A DNA stretch of 64,000 nt from Acetobacteraceae bacterium H6797 (GTDB lineage: Bacteria > Pseudomonadota > Alphaproteobacteria > Acetobacterales > Acetobacteraceae), in contig JADFCQ010000004.1 in assembly GCA_015223225.1 (NCBI GenBank), positions 1-64,000 of the forward strand, written 5' to 3'. The first letter of the stretch is position 1; every line of letters begins with the position of its first letter. This document shows positions 16,981 to 25,867 of the stretch, piece after piece. The position numbers were made by a program, and so were the translations under genes. Under the pieces are notes generated by a model that searched no databases, was not told the origin of the DNA, and saw nothing but the letters and a program-made list of their open reading frames with translations.

Positions 16981-18285
16981 TCAGCGGGCGTCGACCGCCT
17001 TGTAGTCGCGCGTGGCGGCGCCGGTGTAGATCTGGCGGGGACGGCCGATACGCTGGCCGGGGTCCTCGATCATTTCCTTCCACTGGCTCACCCAACCGAC
17101 GGTACGGGCCACCGCGAAGAGCACGGTGAACATGCTCGTCGGGATGCCCATCGCCTTCAGGATGATGCCCGAGTAGAAATCGACGTTCGGGTAGAGCTTC
17201 CGCGAGACGAAATAGTCATCGGAGAGGGCAATACGCTCCATCTCCATGGCCATATCGAGCAGCGGGCTGTCCTTGATGCCCAACTCGCCCAGAACTTCAT
17301 GGCAGGTCGCCTGCATGATCTTCGCCCGCGGGTCGAAGTTCTTGTAGACGCGGTGCCCGAAGCCCATGAGCTTCACGCCGGAATGCTTGTCCTTCACCTT
17401 CTCGATGAAGGCCGGGATGTTCTCCTTGCTGCCGATTTCGTCCAGCATCTTGAGGACGGCCTCGTTGGCGCCACCATGCGAGGGCCCCCAGAGCGCGGCG
17501 ATGCCGGCGGCGATGCAGGCAAAGGGATTGGCGCCCGTCGAGCCGGCCAGACGCACCGTCGAGGTGGAGGCGTTCTGCTCGTGATCCGCATGCAGGACCA
17601 GGATGCGGTCCATGGCGCGCGAAAGGATCGGGTTGACCTTGTATTCCTCGGAGGGAACCGCCTGCAGCATGTACAGGAAGTTGTCCGCGTACTTCAGGTC
17701 GTTGCGTGGGTACACGAAAGGCTGGCCGATCGAGTACTTATAGGCCCAGGCAGCGATGGTCGGCACCTTGGCGATCAGGCGGAAGGCCGCGATGCGGCGC
17801 TGCTCCGGATCGTTGATGTCCAGGCTGTCGTGATAGAAGGCGGAGAGCGCGCCGACGACACCGCAGAGGATGGCCATCGGGTGAGCGTCGCGGCGGAAAC
17901 CGTTGAAAAACGAGCGAATTTGCTCGTGCAGCATGGTGTGCAGGGTGACGCCACGCTCGAACTCGGCCAGTTCGGCCTTGCTCGGCAGCTCCCCATTCAG
18001 GAGCAGGTAGCAGACCTCGACGAAGTCGCTCTGCTCAGCCAGCTGCTCGATCGGGTAGCCACGATAGAGGAGAACGCCGGCATCACCATCGATATAGGTG
18101 ATCTTGCTCTCGCAGGCGGCCGTGCCGCCATAACCGGGATCATAGGTGAAAACGCCGAGCTCGTTATAGAGCTTGCGGATATCGAAGACGTCAGGACCGA
18201 TGGAACCCGCCAGAAGCGGCAGGCTAGTGCTCTTGTTGGAGCCTTCCAGGGTAACTGTGACCGAGCCTTTGCCCGTGGCGCTCAT
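16981..18285 (-). CDS. gltA: Citrate synthase, type I
   Basis: 434 residues from the ATG at 18285 (GAGGA nine bases upstream). It condenses oxaloacetate and acetyl-CoA at the entry of the TCA cycle. Hexameric type I length and order are normal: N-terminal [34 protein letters not shown] near residue 230, [14 protein letters not shown] near 264, [18 protein letters not shown] near 305 with the catalytic His, and [16 protein letters not shown] near 365. It stands alone, behind its own strong terminator. The upstream SNase-like gene is 142 bases away. Confidence 0.97.
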   Translation of the reverse strand: MSATGKGSVTVTLEGSNKSTSLPLLAGSIGPDVFDIRKLYNELGVFTYDPGYGGTAACESKITYIDGDAGVLLYRGYPIEQLAEQSDFVEVCYLLLNGELPSKAELAEFERGVTLHTMLHEQIRSFFNGFRRDAHPMAILCGVVGALSAFYHDSLDINDPEQRRIAAFRLIAKVPTIAAWAYKYSIGQPFVYPRNDLKYADNFLYMLQAVPSEEYKVNPILSRAMDRILVLHADHEQNASTSTVRLAGSTGANPFACIAAGIAALWGPSHGGANEAVLKMLDEIGSKENIPAFIEKVKDKHSGVKLMGFGHRVYKNFDPRAKIMQATCHEVLGELGIKDSPLLDMAMEMERIALSDDYFVSRKLYPNVDFYSGIILKAMGIPTSMFTVLFAVARTVGWVSQWKEMIEDPGQRIGRPRQIYTGAATRDYKAVDAR

Positions 18286-18427
18286 GAACGTCGATTCCTC
18301 ATTCGATACGGCAGAACGAGGCGAGCCACGATCCTGCCATGATGCGCTGCAAGATATTGCTCCGCAGCGCGGCTTGTCCATCCGGCAGCCTCACGGCCGC
18401 AGAACGATCATGCGGGTCTTCAGACCT

Positions 18428-18991
18428 TTAATTTCTGTTACGCCAGCCCTCAGGCGGGGTCATTCCCGCCGCCCAGAGGCCCTTTCCAGCGTCACGGGCC
18501 TGTTTCTCAACCAGCAATAATCCAGCCTGGCCGCCCTCTTCGGCGAGAGCCCAGCCCGCAGCAACGAGCCCGCCGTTCAGCGCGACCTCCCCGGCTTGGC
18601 AGACCCCAAGCGCTCTACCAAACGCATCACGGCCATGCACAAGACAGTTGAGTGCCCGGTTCTGGATCAGCATGGAGAGGCGCTCTGCCGCCGCCGCGCC
18701 GCAGTCGAAGCCGCGGCCGGTGCTGTCGGCGCATTTCTCGCCCCGGGCTGGGACGTTCACGCCGTAGAGGCGGACCACGCGATCACCCAGCCTCAAGGTC
18801 TCGCCATCGACCACGCGCACGTCAGCCGCGGGCGCCGACCAGTCCTGCTGGTCAGGCGCCGAACCGAAGAGGCGCGTCGATAATCCCAGACCCGCTATTC
18901 CCCAGCCAGTGAGGATCATAGCGAGCAACATCATCACCCCGCGCCAAGGGCGGGGGGAGTTTGCGGGGCGGAAGATGCGTCGGCGTTGCAT
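18428..18991 (-). CDS. SNase-like (thermonuclease fold) membrane-anchored protein, active site degenerate
   Basis: 187 residues. A basic N-terminus and one transmembrane helix (MMLLAMILTGWGIAGLGL, about 20-37) precede an OB-fold SNase-like domain: VVDGETLRLGDRVVRLYGVN from about residue 60. Staphylococcal nuclease relatives read RLxGIDAPE here. This protein has RLYGVNVPA, so the metal-binding Asp and catalytic Glu positions are Asn and Ala. The second arginine (DAFGRALG) remains. The C-terminus ends DAGKGLWAAG. It may bind rather than cut nucleic acid. The next gene downstream on the same strand is gltA. Confidence 0.8.
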   Translation of the reverse strand: MQRRRIFRPANSPRPWRGVMMLLAMILTGWGIAGLGLSTRLFGSAPDQQDWSAPAADVRVVDGETLRLGDRVVRLYGVNVPARGEKCADSTGRGFDCGAAAAERLSMLIQNRALNCLVHGRDAFGRALGVCQAGEVALNGGLVAAGWALAEEGGQAGLLLVEKQARDAGKGLWAAGMTPPEGWRNRN

Positions 18992-19125
18992 CACGCCAAC
19001 CCCTACCCGCCTCGCTAACGGGATGCAATGCCAGAAATGACGGATTGTTTCCGTCTGAAATTTTCAAGCAAAGCGCTGAACTTGCGGTATAATTTCACAT
19101 TCCCAGACAAATCACGCGCAGGGGC

Positions 19126-20640
19126 TCAGGGCGCGTCCCAGAATGGATCGTGGCGCTCGAAATAGTGCCACGCCTTGATTGCCAGTTTACGGGCCTTACT
19201 CCCCCTGGCCAGCGCATAGCCTTCGACGACACCGCAGGCCCAGGCTCTGCCGCCGTCCCTAGCCGCCAATTGGGCGACGAGCCCACGGGCCACCGCGGTG
19301 TCGTTGGAAATGCCCAGGGCCTCTTGCAGAGCGGATAGGGCCCGCAGGAAATGCCGGGTGGACTTGCCGGGCCATAGAGGAGCGAAAAGCTCCGACGCAT
19401 AGCGCAGCCGCTTCCCCTTCAACCGAAGCTCATGAAGCGCCTCGTCAGGAAGCTCATCGATATTCTCGGCGTCGCGGGAAAGGCGGCGCCAGCGCTTGCT
19501 CAGGATGCCAGCCGCGAAGGGCTCGAGCGGCGCCTCAGCCATTTCCGGCAGCGCGGCTTCCTTGCGCCACTGGCCCAGCGCCACCGCCACCATATCGATC
19601 AGCAAATGCCGATAAACCGGGGCCGCGAGCACACTAGCCAGTCCGGCATATCCCTCGGCCCGCTTGCTCTCGGCAGCGCGTATAAGGGAGGTGAAGCGCT
19701 TATCCTCGCCAAGAATCGCCCCGGTCTCGGCCAGAGTGCCGCCGATGAAGACGTCCCAGTCCCGCGCGGGGCCCAGAGCCGAGGCCACGGCCTTCAGGCC
19801 CGCATCCACCTGATCCAGCAGGGGCGAGGTGGCCACAGGCCGAAAGACCTTTATCACCGACCGCGCACGGCGAGCCGCGACCCGCATCTGGTGTGCGCCC
19901 TCGGGCCCATTGTTGGGTTTGGCCAGAGCTGATTGGGCGTGCAGCGCCATGGCGAGATGGCCGACGGCGAGTTCCAGCGCGTCTCCGATCAGGTCGGCGC
20001 CGGCCACATCCGGCGCCCCGCGGCGGCGCGGCCTGGCTGGGCTTGCGTGGGCGAGCGCCCTCGCAGCCTCGGCCATTTCGGCGATCGGCGGCAGGATCGG
20101 TAGATCCGCAGCCAAAGCGCGCGCCAGCGAAAGGCAACCACCCGTTTCGCCCTTCAACCGCAGACGGGTAGTCGGCGCCTCGGCGGCGACGGAACGGAGA
20201 AGCCCGTCACGCAGCTCAAGCTCGACCTGGCTGCCTTCGAAAGAGACCGATACCGTTCGTTTCTCGCCGGCGAAAGCCGCCAGGGGAAGCAGCGTCTCGC
20301 CATCGGCAAGGTCCCCCACCTCTTTCGCATCCAGAGGCGAGGCTGCGCGGAAGGGTCCGAAGCCCGAGCCCAGAAGAGGGACGAGGCGCTTCTCGTCGCC
20401 GTTCTCCTGCTCGAGCATATAGCCATCCGCCAGGAGGCGGCCATCGGCCGAATCCGACCAGATCAGTTCCAGGTCGCTTCTCTTAGGACGGCCGAGCTTT
20501 GTCTTTAGCGCCCGATGCCGCCACAAGCCTGCCAACGAGGCCTGCGGCAATTCGAACTCGATGAACACGGCCGGCACTTCAGGCTGAGGCGAAAGAGGCT
20601 CTTCCGTCAGCACAGGCGTCGTATCGTTCCCGATAGTCAT
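19126..20640 (-). CDS. CYTH/CHAD domain protein
   Basis: 504 residues. The N-terminal ~200 residues have a CYTH-like outline (VFIEFELPQ near 26, then RALKTKLGRPKRSDLEL) but lack the clear ExExK signature, so triphosphatase activity is doubtful. The C-terminal CHAD domain (about 215-490) is well formed: AHQMRVAARRARSVIKVF near 255 and ALHELRLKGKRLRYASELF near 407, the repeated basic helices that bind polyphosphate. The start overlaps the stop of the upstream SixA-like phosphatase gene (ATGA), a coupling seen elsewhere. The role is probably polyphosphate-related. Confidence 0.88.
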   Translation of the reverse strand: MTIGNDTTPVLTEEPLSPQPEVPAVFIEFELPQASLAGLWRHRALKTKLGRPKRSDLELIWSDSADGRLLADGYMLEQENGDEKRLVPLLGSGFGPFRAASPLDAKEVGDLADGETLLPLAAFAGEKRTVSVSFEGSQVELELRDGLLRSVAAEAPTTRLRLKGETGGCLSLARALAADLPILPPIAEMAEAARALAHASPARPRRRGAPDVAGADLIGDALELAVGHLAMALHAQSALAKPNNGPEGAHQMRVAARRARSVIKVFRPVATSPLLDQVDAGLKAVASALGPARDWDVFIGGTLAETGAILGEDKRFTSLIRAAESKRAEGYAGLASVLAAPVYRHLLIDMVAVALGQWRKEAALPEMAEAPLEPFAAGILSKRWRRLSRDAENIDELPDEALHELRLKGKRLRYASELFAPLWPGKSTRHFLRALSALQEALGISNDTAVARGLVAQLAARDGGRAWACGVVEGYALARGSKARKLAIKAWHYFERHDPFWDAP

Positions 20641-21185
20641 CCCGCCATCTCCGGCAAATCGGCCGGGGGAAGAAAGCGCACGAGGCGCCCTCCTCCTTCG
20701 CTCAAGCCATTCCAGGGTGAGGCCAGTGTGAATTCCGCCAGCGCACCGGTCGGGAAGCCTTCCGCCAGCCTGAGCGCCGCGCGGCCAGAGGGAGAGACGG
20801 CGCCCCGCGCCATGCCCTCGGCACCGACAAGGGCCATGGCCAGTTCGTGGAGGCCAGGATTATGCCCGATCAGCATCACGCTCCGCGCCGTTTCCGGCAT
20901 GGTACGAAGGACGTCCTTCAGCCTGACCCAGGGCGCGAGATAGAGCTCATCCATCGGCTCGATCAGGGGCGAAGAGTCGAGTGGCAAGATAGCCTCAAGG
21001 GTCTGCAAGGTCCGGCGCGCCGAGGAGACCAGAACGATATCGGGCGACATGCCCAGGTCACGCATGGCCTCGGCCATGGCGGAGGCGGCGCGGCGCCCAC
21101 GCGCATTCAGCGGCCGGGCGTGATCGGATAGCAGCGGGTCATCCCAGGATGACTTGGCGTGCCGCAGCAGCAGCAATTGACGCAT
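20637..21185 (-). CDS. SixA-type histidine phosphatase
   Basis: 182 residues from the ATG at 21185. It belongs to the histidine-phosphatase branch with the LLLLRHAKSSW motif at residues 4-14, whose His is the phospho-acceptor. SSARRTLQT near 59 and LIGHNPGLHELA near 110 supply the second Arg and His. SixA members dephosphorylate phosphohistidine proteins. The minimal size and missing cap domain fit that subgroup. It overlaps the CYTH/CHAD gene by four bases. Confidence 0.88.
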   Translation of the reverse strand: MRQLLLLRHAKSSWDDPLLSDHARPLNARGRRAASAMAEAMRDLGMSPDIVLVSSARRTLQTLEAILPLDSSPLIEPMDELYLAPWVRLKDVLRTMPETARSVMLIGHNPGLHELAMALVGAEGMARGAVSPSGRAALRLAEGFPTGALAEFTLASPWNGLSEGGGRLVRFLPPADLPEMAG

Positions 21186-21403
21186 GCGGCATCCTGGCAC
21201 ATCGCCGCAAACCTGTCGCGGGCAGCGACGACCAGTGGGCCGGCGCCAAAGCCCGAAAAGCCGATGATTTCCGGGCGCTTGCGACGCTGGAGCGGCAGCG
21301 AGGCGTTAAATGACATACGCGTGAAGATACGATGCCGCACCGAGAGACAATGCGTCACCATAAGCCCCTTCCCCTTCCTCGAGGGAGGCGCCACATCTTG
21401 CAC

Positions 21404-22045
21404 ATGTTACGCCGAGCCCTGACCGCCAGCATGCTGGCGCTGCCGACCCTATCGCCCTTCATGGCCCGCGCTCAGACCCTGAGCAATGCGGACCGGAACG
21501 TCATCAGCCGCGTCGAACGCTACTTGAACGGGCTGACCACCCTTCAGGCGCGCTTCCTGCAGGTCGCGCAGAACGGCGGCTCGGCGGAGGGCACGGCGAT
21601 GATATGGCGCCCGGGGCGGATGCGGTTCGACTATGACCCGCCCGTCCCGCTGCTGCTGGTGGCCGATTCCGGCCAGTTCCTCCACTACGACCGCGAATTG
21701 CGGCAGCGCAGTATCGTGCCGGTTTCATCGACGCCGCTAGGCATCCTGCTTCGCTCGAACATTCAGCTGAACGGCGATGTCATCGTGCGGGATGTCGAGC
21801 GCTCGGCCGGCTTCATCCGCATCACCATGGCGATGCGTGGCGCCGAGAGCGAAGGCACCCTCACGCTGGTCCTACAGGACGACCCTATCGAGTTGCGCCA
21901 GTGGGTCGTGGTCGATCAGCAGCGGCGAGAGACCCGCGTCAGCCTCTCCGCCATCCAGACCGGCATGAGTTTCGACCGCTCGCTCTTCACCTTCAACGAT
22001 CCCCGCTTCATGGAGTTGGAGGATCAGCGGCGCCAAAACCAGTAA
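21404..22045 (+). CDS. LolA-like outer-membrane lipoprotein carrier protein
   Basis: 213 residues from the ATG at 21404; the in-frame TTG at 21398 is nine bases from GAGGGAGG and is a real alternative. A signal peptide (LTASMLALPTLSPFMARAQ) precedes the LolA beta-barrel features: YLNGLTTLQARFLQV near 42, GTAMIWRPGRMRFDY near 62, LLLVADSGQFLHYD near 83, and the C-terminal YxxxD-like end FNDPRFMEL. LolA shuttles lipoproteins across the periplasm. It is monocistronic here and convergent with the SDR gene. FtsK, often its neighbour, is absent. Confidence 0.88.
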   Translation: MLRRALTASMLALPTLSPFMARAQTLSNADRNVISRVERYLNGLTTLQARFLQVAQNGGSAEGTAMIWRPGRMRFDYDPPVPLLLVADSGQFLHYDRELRQRSIVPVSSTPLGILLRSNIQLNGDVIVRDVERSAGFIRITMAMRGAESEGTLTLVLQDDPIELRQWVVVDQQRRETRVSLSAIQTGMSFDRSLFTFNDPRFMELEDQRRQNQ

Positions 22046-22058
22046 GGCTCTCCAAGCT

Positions 22059-22826
22059 TCAGGAGAGCATCCTCGTATCGCCATCCACGCTGATGGCCTG
22101 GCCGGAGATTGTCCGGCCACGAGGGCTGGCCAGGAAGATGATCTGGTCAGCCAGTTGCCGGGGCGTCACGTATTCCTTGATGGAGGTGTAGCCGAAGGCT
22201 TCGGCCTCCATCTGGGCGAAGGAGACGCCCTTGCGCTGGGCCTTGGCCTCCAGCACCCGCCTCTGCCGATCGCCGGCCACCAGCCCGGGTAGGATGGCAT
22301 TCACCCTTACACCCGCCTCGCCCAATTCGATGGCAAGGGATTTGGTGAAGCCGATGACGCCCCATTTGGCGGCGGCATAGGGCGCCCTGAGGGCGAAGCC
22401 CATTTTGCCGGCTGCGGATGAGATATTGATGATCGAGGGGTTATCGCTCTCTCGCAGGGCGGGTACGGCCAGCCTGGCGCAATTGAACTGGCCCGTCAGG
22501 CAGATGGTCAGGCAGCGATCCCAGTCATCAGGGTTGATATCTTCAACCCGTCCGGTCGGGCCGGCGATGCCAGCGTTATTCACCAGACAATCCAGACCAC
22601 CCATGGCCCCTAAAGCCGCCCGGAACAATTGGTCGACCTGGGTACGGTCGGAGACGTCGCAATGAAGACGTCCAATCTCGGCGGGCAGCGTATCCATCGC
22701 CGCCTGATCGACGTCACAGACGAAGACCCGCGCACCCTCTTGCAGAAAGGCCTCTGCAACGGCGCGTCCAATCCCATTGGCGCCCGCCGTCACCAAGACC
22801 CGAAGGCCGGCAATCTGCATATCCAT
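22059..22826 (-). CDS. SDR family oxidoreductase
   Basis: 255 residues from the ATG at 22826 (GGGGGA eight bases upstream). The classical SDR pattern is intact: TAGANGIGRA (residues 11-20), NNAGIAGP near 82, catalytic Ser in INISSAAG near 132, and YAAAKWGV near 146 with Tyr and Lys. The C-terminus FLASPRGRTISGQAISVDG is typical of dehydrogenases for hydroxy acids or alcohols. It shares an operon with the GntR regulator and is divergent from the transporter and BKACE genes, so it probably oxidises a substrate in that pathway. Confidence 0.88.
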   Translation of the reverse strand: MDMQIAGLRVLVTAGANGIGRAVAEAFLQEGARVFVCDVDQAAMDTLPAEIGRLHCDVSDRTQVDQLFRAALGAMGGLDCLVNNAGIAGPTGRVEDINPDDWDRCLTICLTGQFNCARLAVPALRESDNPSIINISSAAGKMGFALRAPYAAAKWGVIGFTKSLAIELGEAGVRVNAILPGLVAGDRQRRVLEAKAQRKGVSFAQMEAEAFGYTSIKEYVTPRQLADQIIFLASPRGRTISGQAISVDGDTRMLS

Positions 22827-22859
22827 TATCGTTTCCCCCTTTGGCGTGCGCACGCTGGT

Positions 22860-23510
22860 TCAGCCTGACGGCAGGCCACCCCGTCCGATAATGTAATCCG
22901 CGGCCAGGGTGATGTCGCGCGCAATGGCCTCTCGCGCAGCCGCCGGATCGCGCGCCTCAATGGCCGCCCAGGCTGCAGCGTGGCACTCCCTGGCATGGCC
23001 CTTGTTTAGACGTTCAGGCGAATCCCGGAGATCGAGATTGATGACCGGACCCGCCTTGAGCCATAGGCCACCGATCATCTGCATCAGCAGTGGCATTCTG
23101 GCAGCGCGATAGATCGCGAAATGCACATCGCGATTGAGCGGGACAGCGCGGTCGGAGGCGCGTTCGTTGAGAAAGCCCTCTTGGCGAAACGCAGCCTCCG
23201 CCTCGGCAATCGCATCCAGATCCGCAGCCTCGCGACGCAAGGCAGCCTCTGCGGCGGCGAAGCCTTCGACCTCAGCGCGGATGCGGGCCAACTCCCGGAA
23301 GGCCTTGGCCGTCATGATCGGGACCCGCACGGCGCGATTGGGCGCCACTTCGAGCGCCTGGTCAGCGATCAGGCGGCTTACCGCTTCGCGCACCGGCATC
23401 ACCGAGACGCCCAGCGCCTCCGCCATGTCTCTCAAGGAAAGCCTCTCACCCGGCGCCACCCGGCCCGAAGCTAGAAGATCGGCAATCGCCTCATAGGCGG
23501 TGTCGGCCAT
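22860..23510 (-). CDS. GntR family transcriptional regulator, FCD (FadR) subgroup
   Basis: 216 residues from the ATG at 23510. An N-terminal winged helix (YEAIADLLASGRVAPGERLS, then MAEALGVSVMPVREAVSRL) is followed by an all-helical FCD ligand domain with the metal-binding pattern NRDVHFAIY near residue 124 and H residues near 176-180 (HARECHAAAW). The frame stays open to a GTG at 23627, but that start lies within a palindrome likely to be the operator. A TTG at 23561 is a further option. It is divergent from the ABC operon it presumably represses. Confidence 0.88.
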   Translation of the reverse strand: MADTAYEAIADLLASGRVAPGERLSLRDMAEALGVSVMPVREAVSRLIADQALEVAPNRAVRVPIMTAKAFRELARIRAEVEGFAAAEAALRREAADLDAIAEAEAAFRQEGFLNERASDRAVPLNRDVHFAIYRAARMPLLMQMIGGLWLKAGPVINLDLRDSPERLNKGHARECHAAAWAAIEARDPAAAREAIARDITLAADYIIGRGGLPSG

Positions 23511-23617
23511 GGTCCGTCGCGGAATGGCCGATAGTTCGGAGAGAGCGAGTGAACTGGACAAGGTGCGAGACGACCGTTTCAGGGGCTGGACAAAGTGAGG
23601 TTCGTGCGCCAGCCTGC

Positions 23618-23629
23618 CTGTGATCACAG
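23618..23629. promoter_or_regulatory. Candidate GntR operator, palindrome CTGTGATCACAG
   Basis: A perfect 12-bp palindrome in the divergent region between the GntR gene and the binding-protein gene, 54 bases upstream of the latter's ATG. It is placed where an autoregulating FCD-type repressor would bind. TGATCA is a common core, so chance cannot be excluded. Confidence 0.45.
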
Positions 23630-23682
23630 ATCACGGCAAGGGCCAATGATGCCCGCCGCTTTCGTCCAAGGGAGTAAGAACA

Positions 23683-24921
23683 ATGGCGCAATCGCCGAAC
23701 ATATCGCGCCGCCTTCTTCTCGGCGGCACAGCGGGCCTTCTGGCGGCTCCCGCGATCTCCTACGGCCAGGCCGATGTCATTCGCATCGGGCATCTCGTGC
23801 CCCGGACGGGCTTTCTAGGCCCGCTGGGTGAGTTCGCGGTTCAGGCCGTGCAGCTCGCGGCTGAAGAGGTGAATGCCTCGGGCGGCATTCTCGGCCGCAA
23901 GGTCGAGCTGCTCATGGAAGACAGCGTCAACCCGCAGACGGCCTCGGCCAAGGCCGAACGCTTCGCGCAGCGGGACAAGGTCGCCTGCATCATCGGTGAG
24001 ATCAACTCGGCCTCCGCCCTGGCGATCAGCCAGGTCGTGCAGCGCGAAAAGATCCTCTATTTCAACACCGGCGCCAATTCGGATGCGCTCCGCAGCAGCG
24101 ACTGCAAGCGCTTCATGTTCCACACCGAGTCTCAGAACTCGATGATGGTGAAGGCGGCCGGCAAGGCGCTGGTCGATCAGGGCCTTATCAGCGGGAAGAA
24201 ATACTATTCGCTGACGGCGGACTACGCCTTCGGGCATGACCTGCAGAAGGTGGCCGACAAGTATCTCGGCGCTCATGGCGGCACCAGCGCGGGCGCCGAT
24301 CTGGTGCCGACCGACCTGACGGACTTCTCGCCCTTCATCCTGAAGATCCGGCAGGCGCGGCCGAATGTCGTGATCGCCAATCTCGCCGGCGCGCAGGTGA
24401 CGAATTTCCTCAAGCAATATTCGGAATATGGGCTGAGCTTCCCTGTCGCGGGCTTCGGCTTCGACACGGCGCTGGCCTGGGGCGCTGGCAAGGGGAACTT
24501 CCTCGGGACTTGGCCTGTGGTCTGGCACCATCTGATCGAGACGCCGAGCGCCAAGAAATTCGCCGACGCCTTCCGCGCCAAATATGGCCGGCCGCCGGAA
24601 AACCAGGGCTGGAGCGACTACACCTCGATGAAGGTCGTGGCGCAGTCGATGAACGAAGCGAAAACAATCGACTCGATCAAGATTGTCGAGCATCTCGAGA
24701 AGGGTGCGAAGTTCGACATTTCGAAGTCCCGCGAAGGCTACTATCGCGCCCGCGACCATCAGCTGATGATGGAGATGTACGCGATCACAGCCCTCCCGGC
24801 GGCGCAGGTGAAGAACCAGTACGACCTCTTCTCCTCCTCGCCCGCCCTGCCCGGGCCGAACGAAAGCCTGGAAGTGCTGGCCAGCACGCCCGATGAGGCG
24901 GTCTGCACCTTCCCAAGCTGA
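23683..24921 (+). CDS. Branched-chain-type ABC transporter substrate-binding protein
   Basis: 412 residues. A twin-arginine-type signal (SRRLLLGGTAGLLAAPAISY, residues 8-27) precedes a type I periplasmic-binding fold of the LivK/AmiC class: IRIGHLVPRTGFLGPLGEF, NASGGILGRKVELLMEDSVN, IIGEINSASALA, YYSLTADYAFGHDLQKVA and TDFSPFILKIRQARPNVV. The ribosome site AAGGGAG is ideal. It is first in an operon with LivH and a fused LivMGF, then catabolic enzymes, so its ligand is probably their substrate (a hydroxy acid or carnitine-like compound) rather than leucine. Confidence 0.92.
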   Translation: MAQSPNISRRLLLGGTAGLLAAPAISYGQADVIRIGHLVPRTGFLGPLGEFAVQAVQLAAEEVNASGGILGRKVELLMEDSVNPQTASAKAERFAQRDKVACIIGEINSASALAISQVVQREKILYFNTGANSDALRSSDCKRFMFHTESQNSMMVKAAGKALVDQGLISGKKYYSLTADYAFGHDLQKVADKYLGAHGGTSAGADLVPTDLTDFSPFILKIRQARPNVVIANLAGAQVTNFLKQYSEYGLSFPVAGFGFDTALAWGAGKGNFLGTWPVVWHHLIETPSAKKFADAFRAKYGRPPENQGWSDYTSMKVVAQSMNEAKTIDSIKIVEHLEKGAKFDISKSREGYYRARDHQLMMEMYAITALPAAQVKNQYDLFSSSPALPGPNESLEVLASTPDEAVCTFPS

Positions 24922-24987
24922 GCCTTCCTTCCCTGACGCATGACGCCGGGCGCGCGAGCCGTGCCCGGCCGAGCCGGGAGACCCCCC

Positions 24988-25863
24988 GTGGAATTCGTCT
25001 TCATCCTGGAGCAGGTCATGAATGGCCTGCTGATAGGCGCCTATTACCTGCTGATTGCGCTGGGCCTGTCGCTGATCTTCTCGCTCGGCGGCATCGTCAA
25101 CCTCGCGCATGGCGCCTTCTACGCGATAGGCGCCTATCTGACGGTGACGCTGGCGCCCCATATCGGTTTCGGCGGCGCTTTCCTCGTCGCGCCGATTATG
25201 GTGGCGCTGCTGGGGCTGTTGATCGAGCGCTTCCTGTTGCGGCGCTTCTATCGCGGCGACCCTATTCTGAGCCTGCTGCTGACCTTCGGCCTCGCCATGG
25301 TCGCCGAACAGGCGCTGCGGATGATCTATGGCGCGCCGCCACTGCCGTTCGGCCTTCCTGAGACATTCCGCGGGCAGATCTTCATCGGCGACTTCATCTA
25401 TTCCCGCTACCGCCTGATGATCCTCGCTGTCGCAGCGCTGGCCGTGCTCGGCCTTTGGCTGTTGCTCAGTCGCACCGCCTTCGGCCGCGTCGTACGGGCG
25501 GGCGTACAGAACCCTGACATGGTCGCGGCGCTTGGCATTTCGCTGAAGCCCTATATGAGCGCCGTGGTGATGATCGCCGTGGGCCTCGCCGCCTTGGCCG
25601 GCGTGATGCTCGCGCCGATTAACGGTGTGCACCCGGCCATGGGCGCGGAAATTCTCACATTCGCCTTCGTCGTCGTCGTCATCGGCGGGCTTGGCTCCTT
25701 CTGGGGCGTGGTGCTGGCGGCCTTGATCGTCGGCATCGTGCGCGGCCTGGCCGCCTATTTCTTCCCGCCGGCCACCGAGGCTTCCGTCTACGCTCTCATG
25801 CTGCTCGTCCTGCTGCTGCGCCCGCGCGGGCTCTTCGGCGAGCGCATCGTGAAATTCGAGTAG
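24988..25863 (+). CDS. Branched-chain-type ABC transporter permease, LivH
   Basis: 291 residues from a GTG at 24988 with GGGAG eight bases upstream; an ATG at 24940 has no ribosome site. About eight transmembrane helices are present. Family motifs are MNGLLIGAYYLLIALGLSLI near residue 12, GGIVNLAHGAFYAIGAYL near 37, and VVVIGGLGSFWGVVLAALI near 230 with the EAA-like loop that contacts the ATPase. Its partner domains LivM, LivG and LivF are all in the next gene, which starts four bases after this stop. Confidence 0.93.
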   Translation: MEFVFILEQVMNGLLIGAYYLLIALGLSLIFSLGGIVNLAHGAFYAIGAYLTVTLAPHIGFGGAFLVAPIMVALLGLLIERFLLRRFYRGDPILSLLLTFGLAMVAEQALRMIYGAPPLPFGLPETFRGQIFIGDFIYSRYRLMILAVAALAVLGLWLLLSRTAFGRVVRAGVQNPDMVAALGISLKPYMSAVVMIAVGLAALAGVMLAPINGVHPAMGAEILTFAFVVVVIGGLGSFWGVVLAALIVGIVRGLAAYFFPPATEASVYALMLLVLLLRPRGLFGERIVKFE

Positions 25864-25867
25864 GCCC

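Noticed and set aside
16924-18342. 472-codon open frame on the plus strand
   Set aside because: Antisense shadow of gltA and crossing its terminator; no family features.
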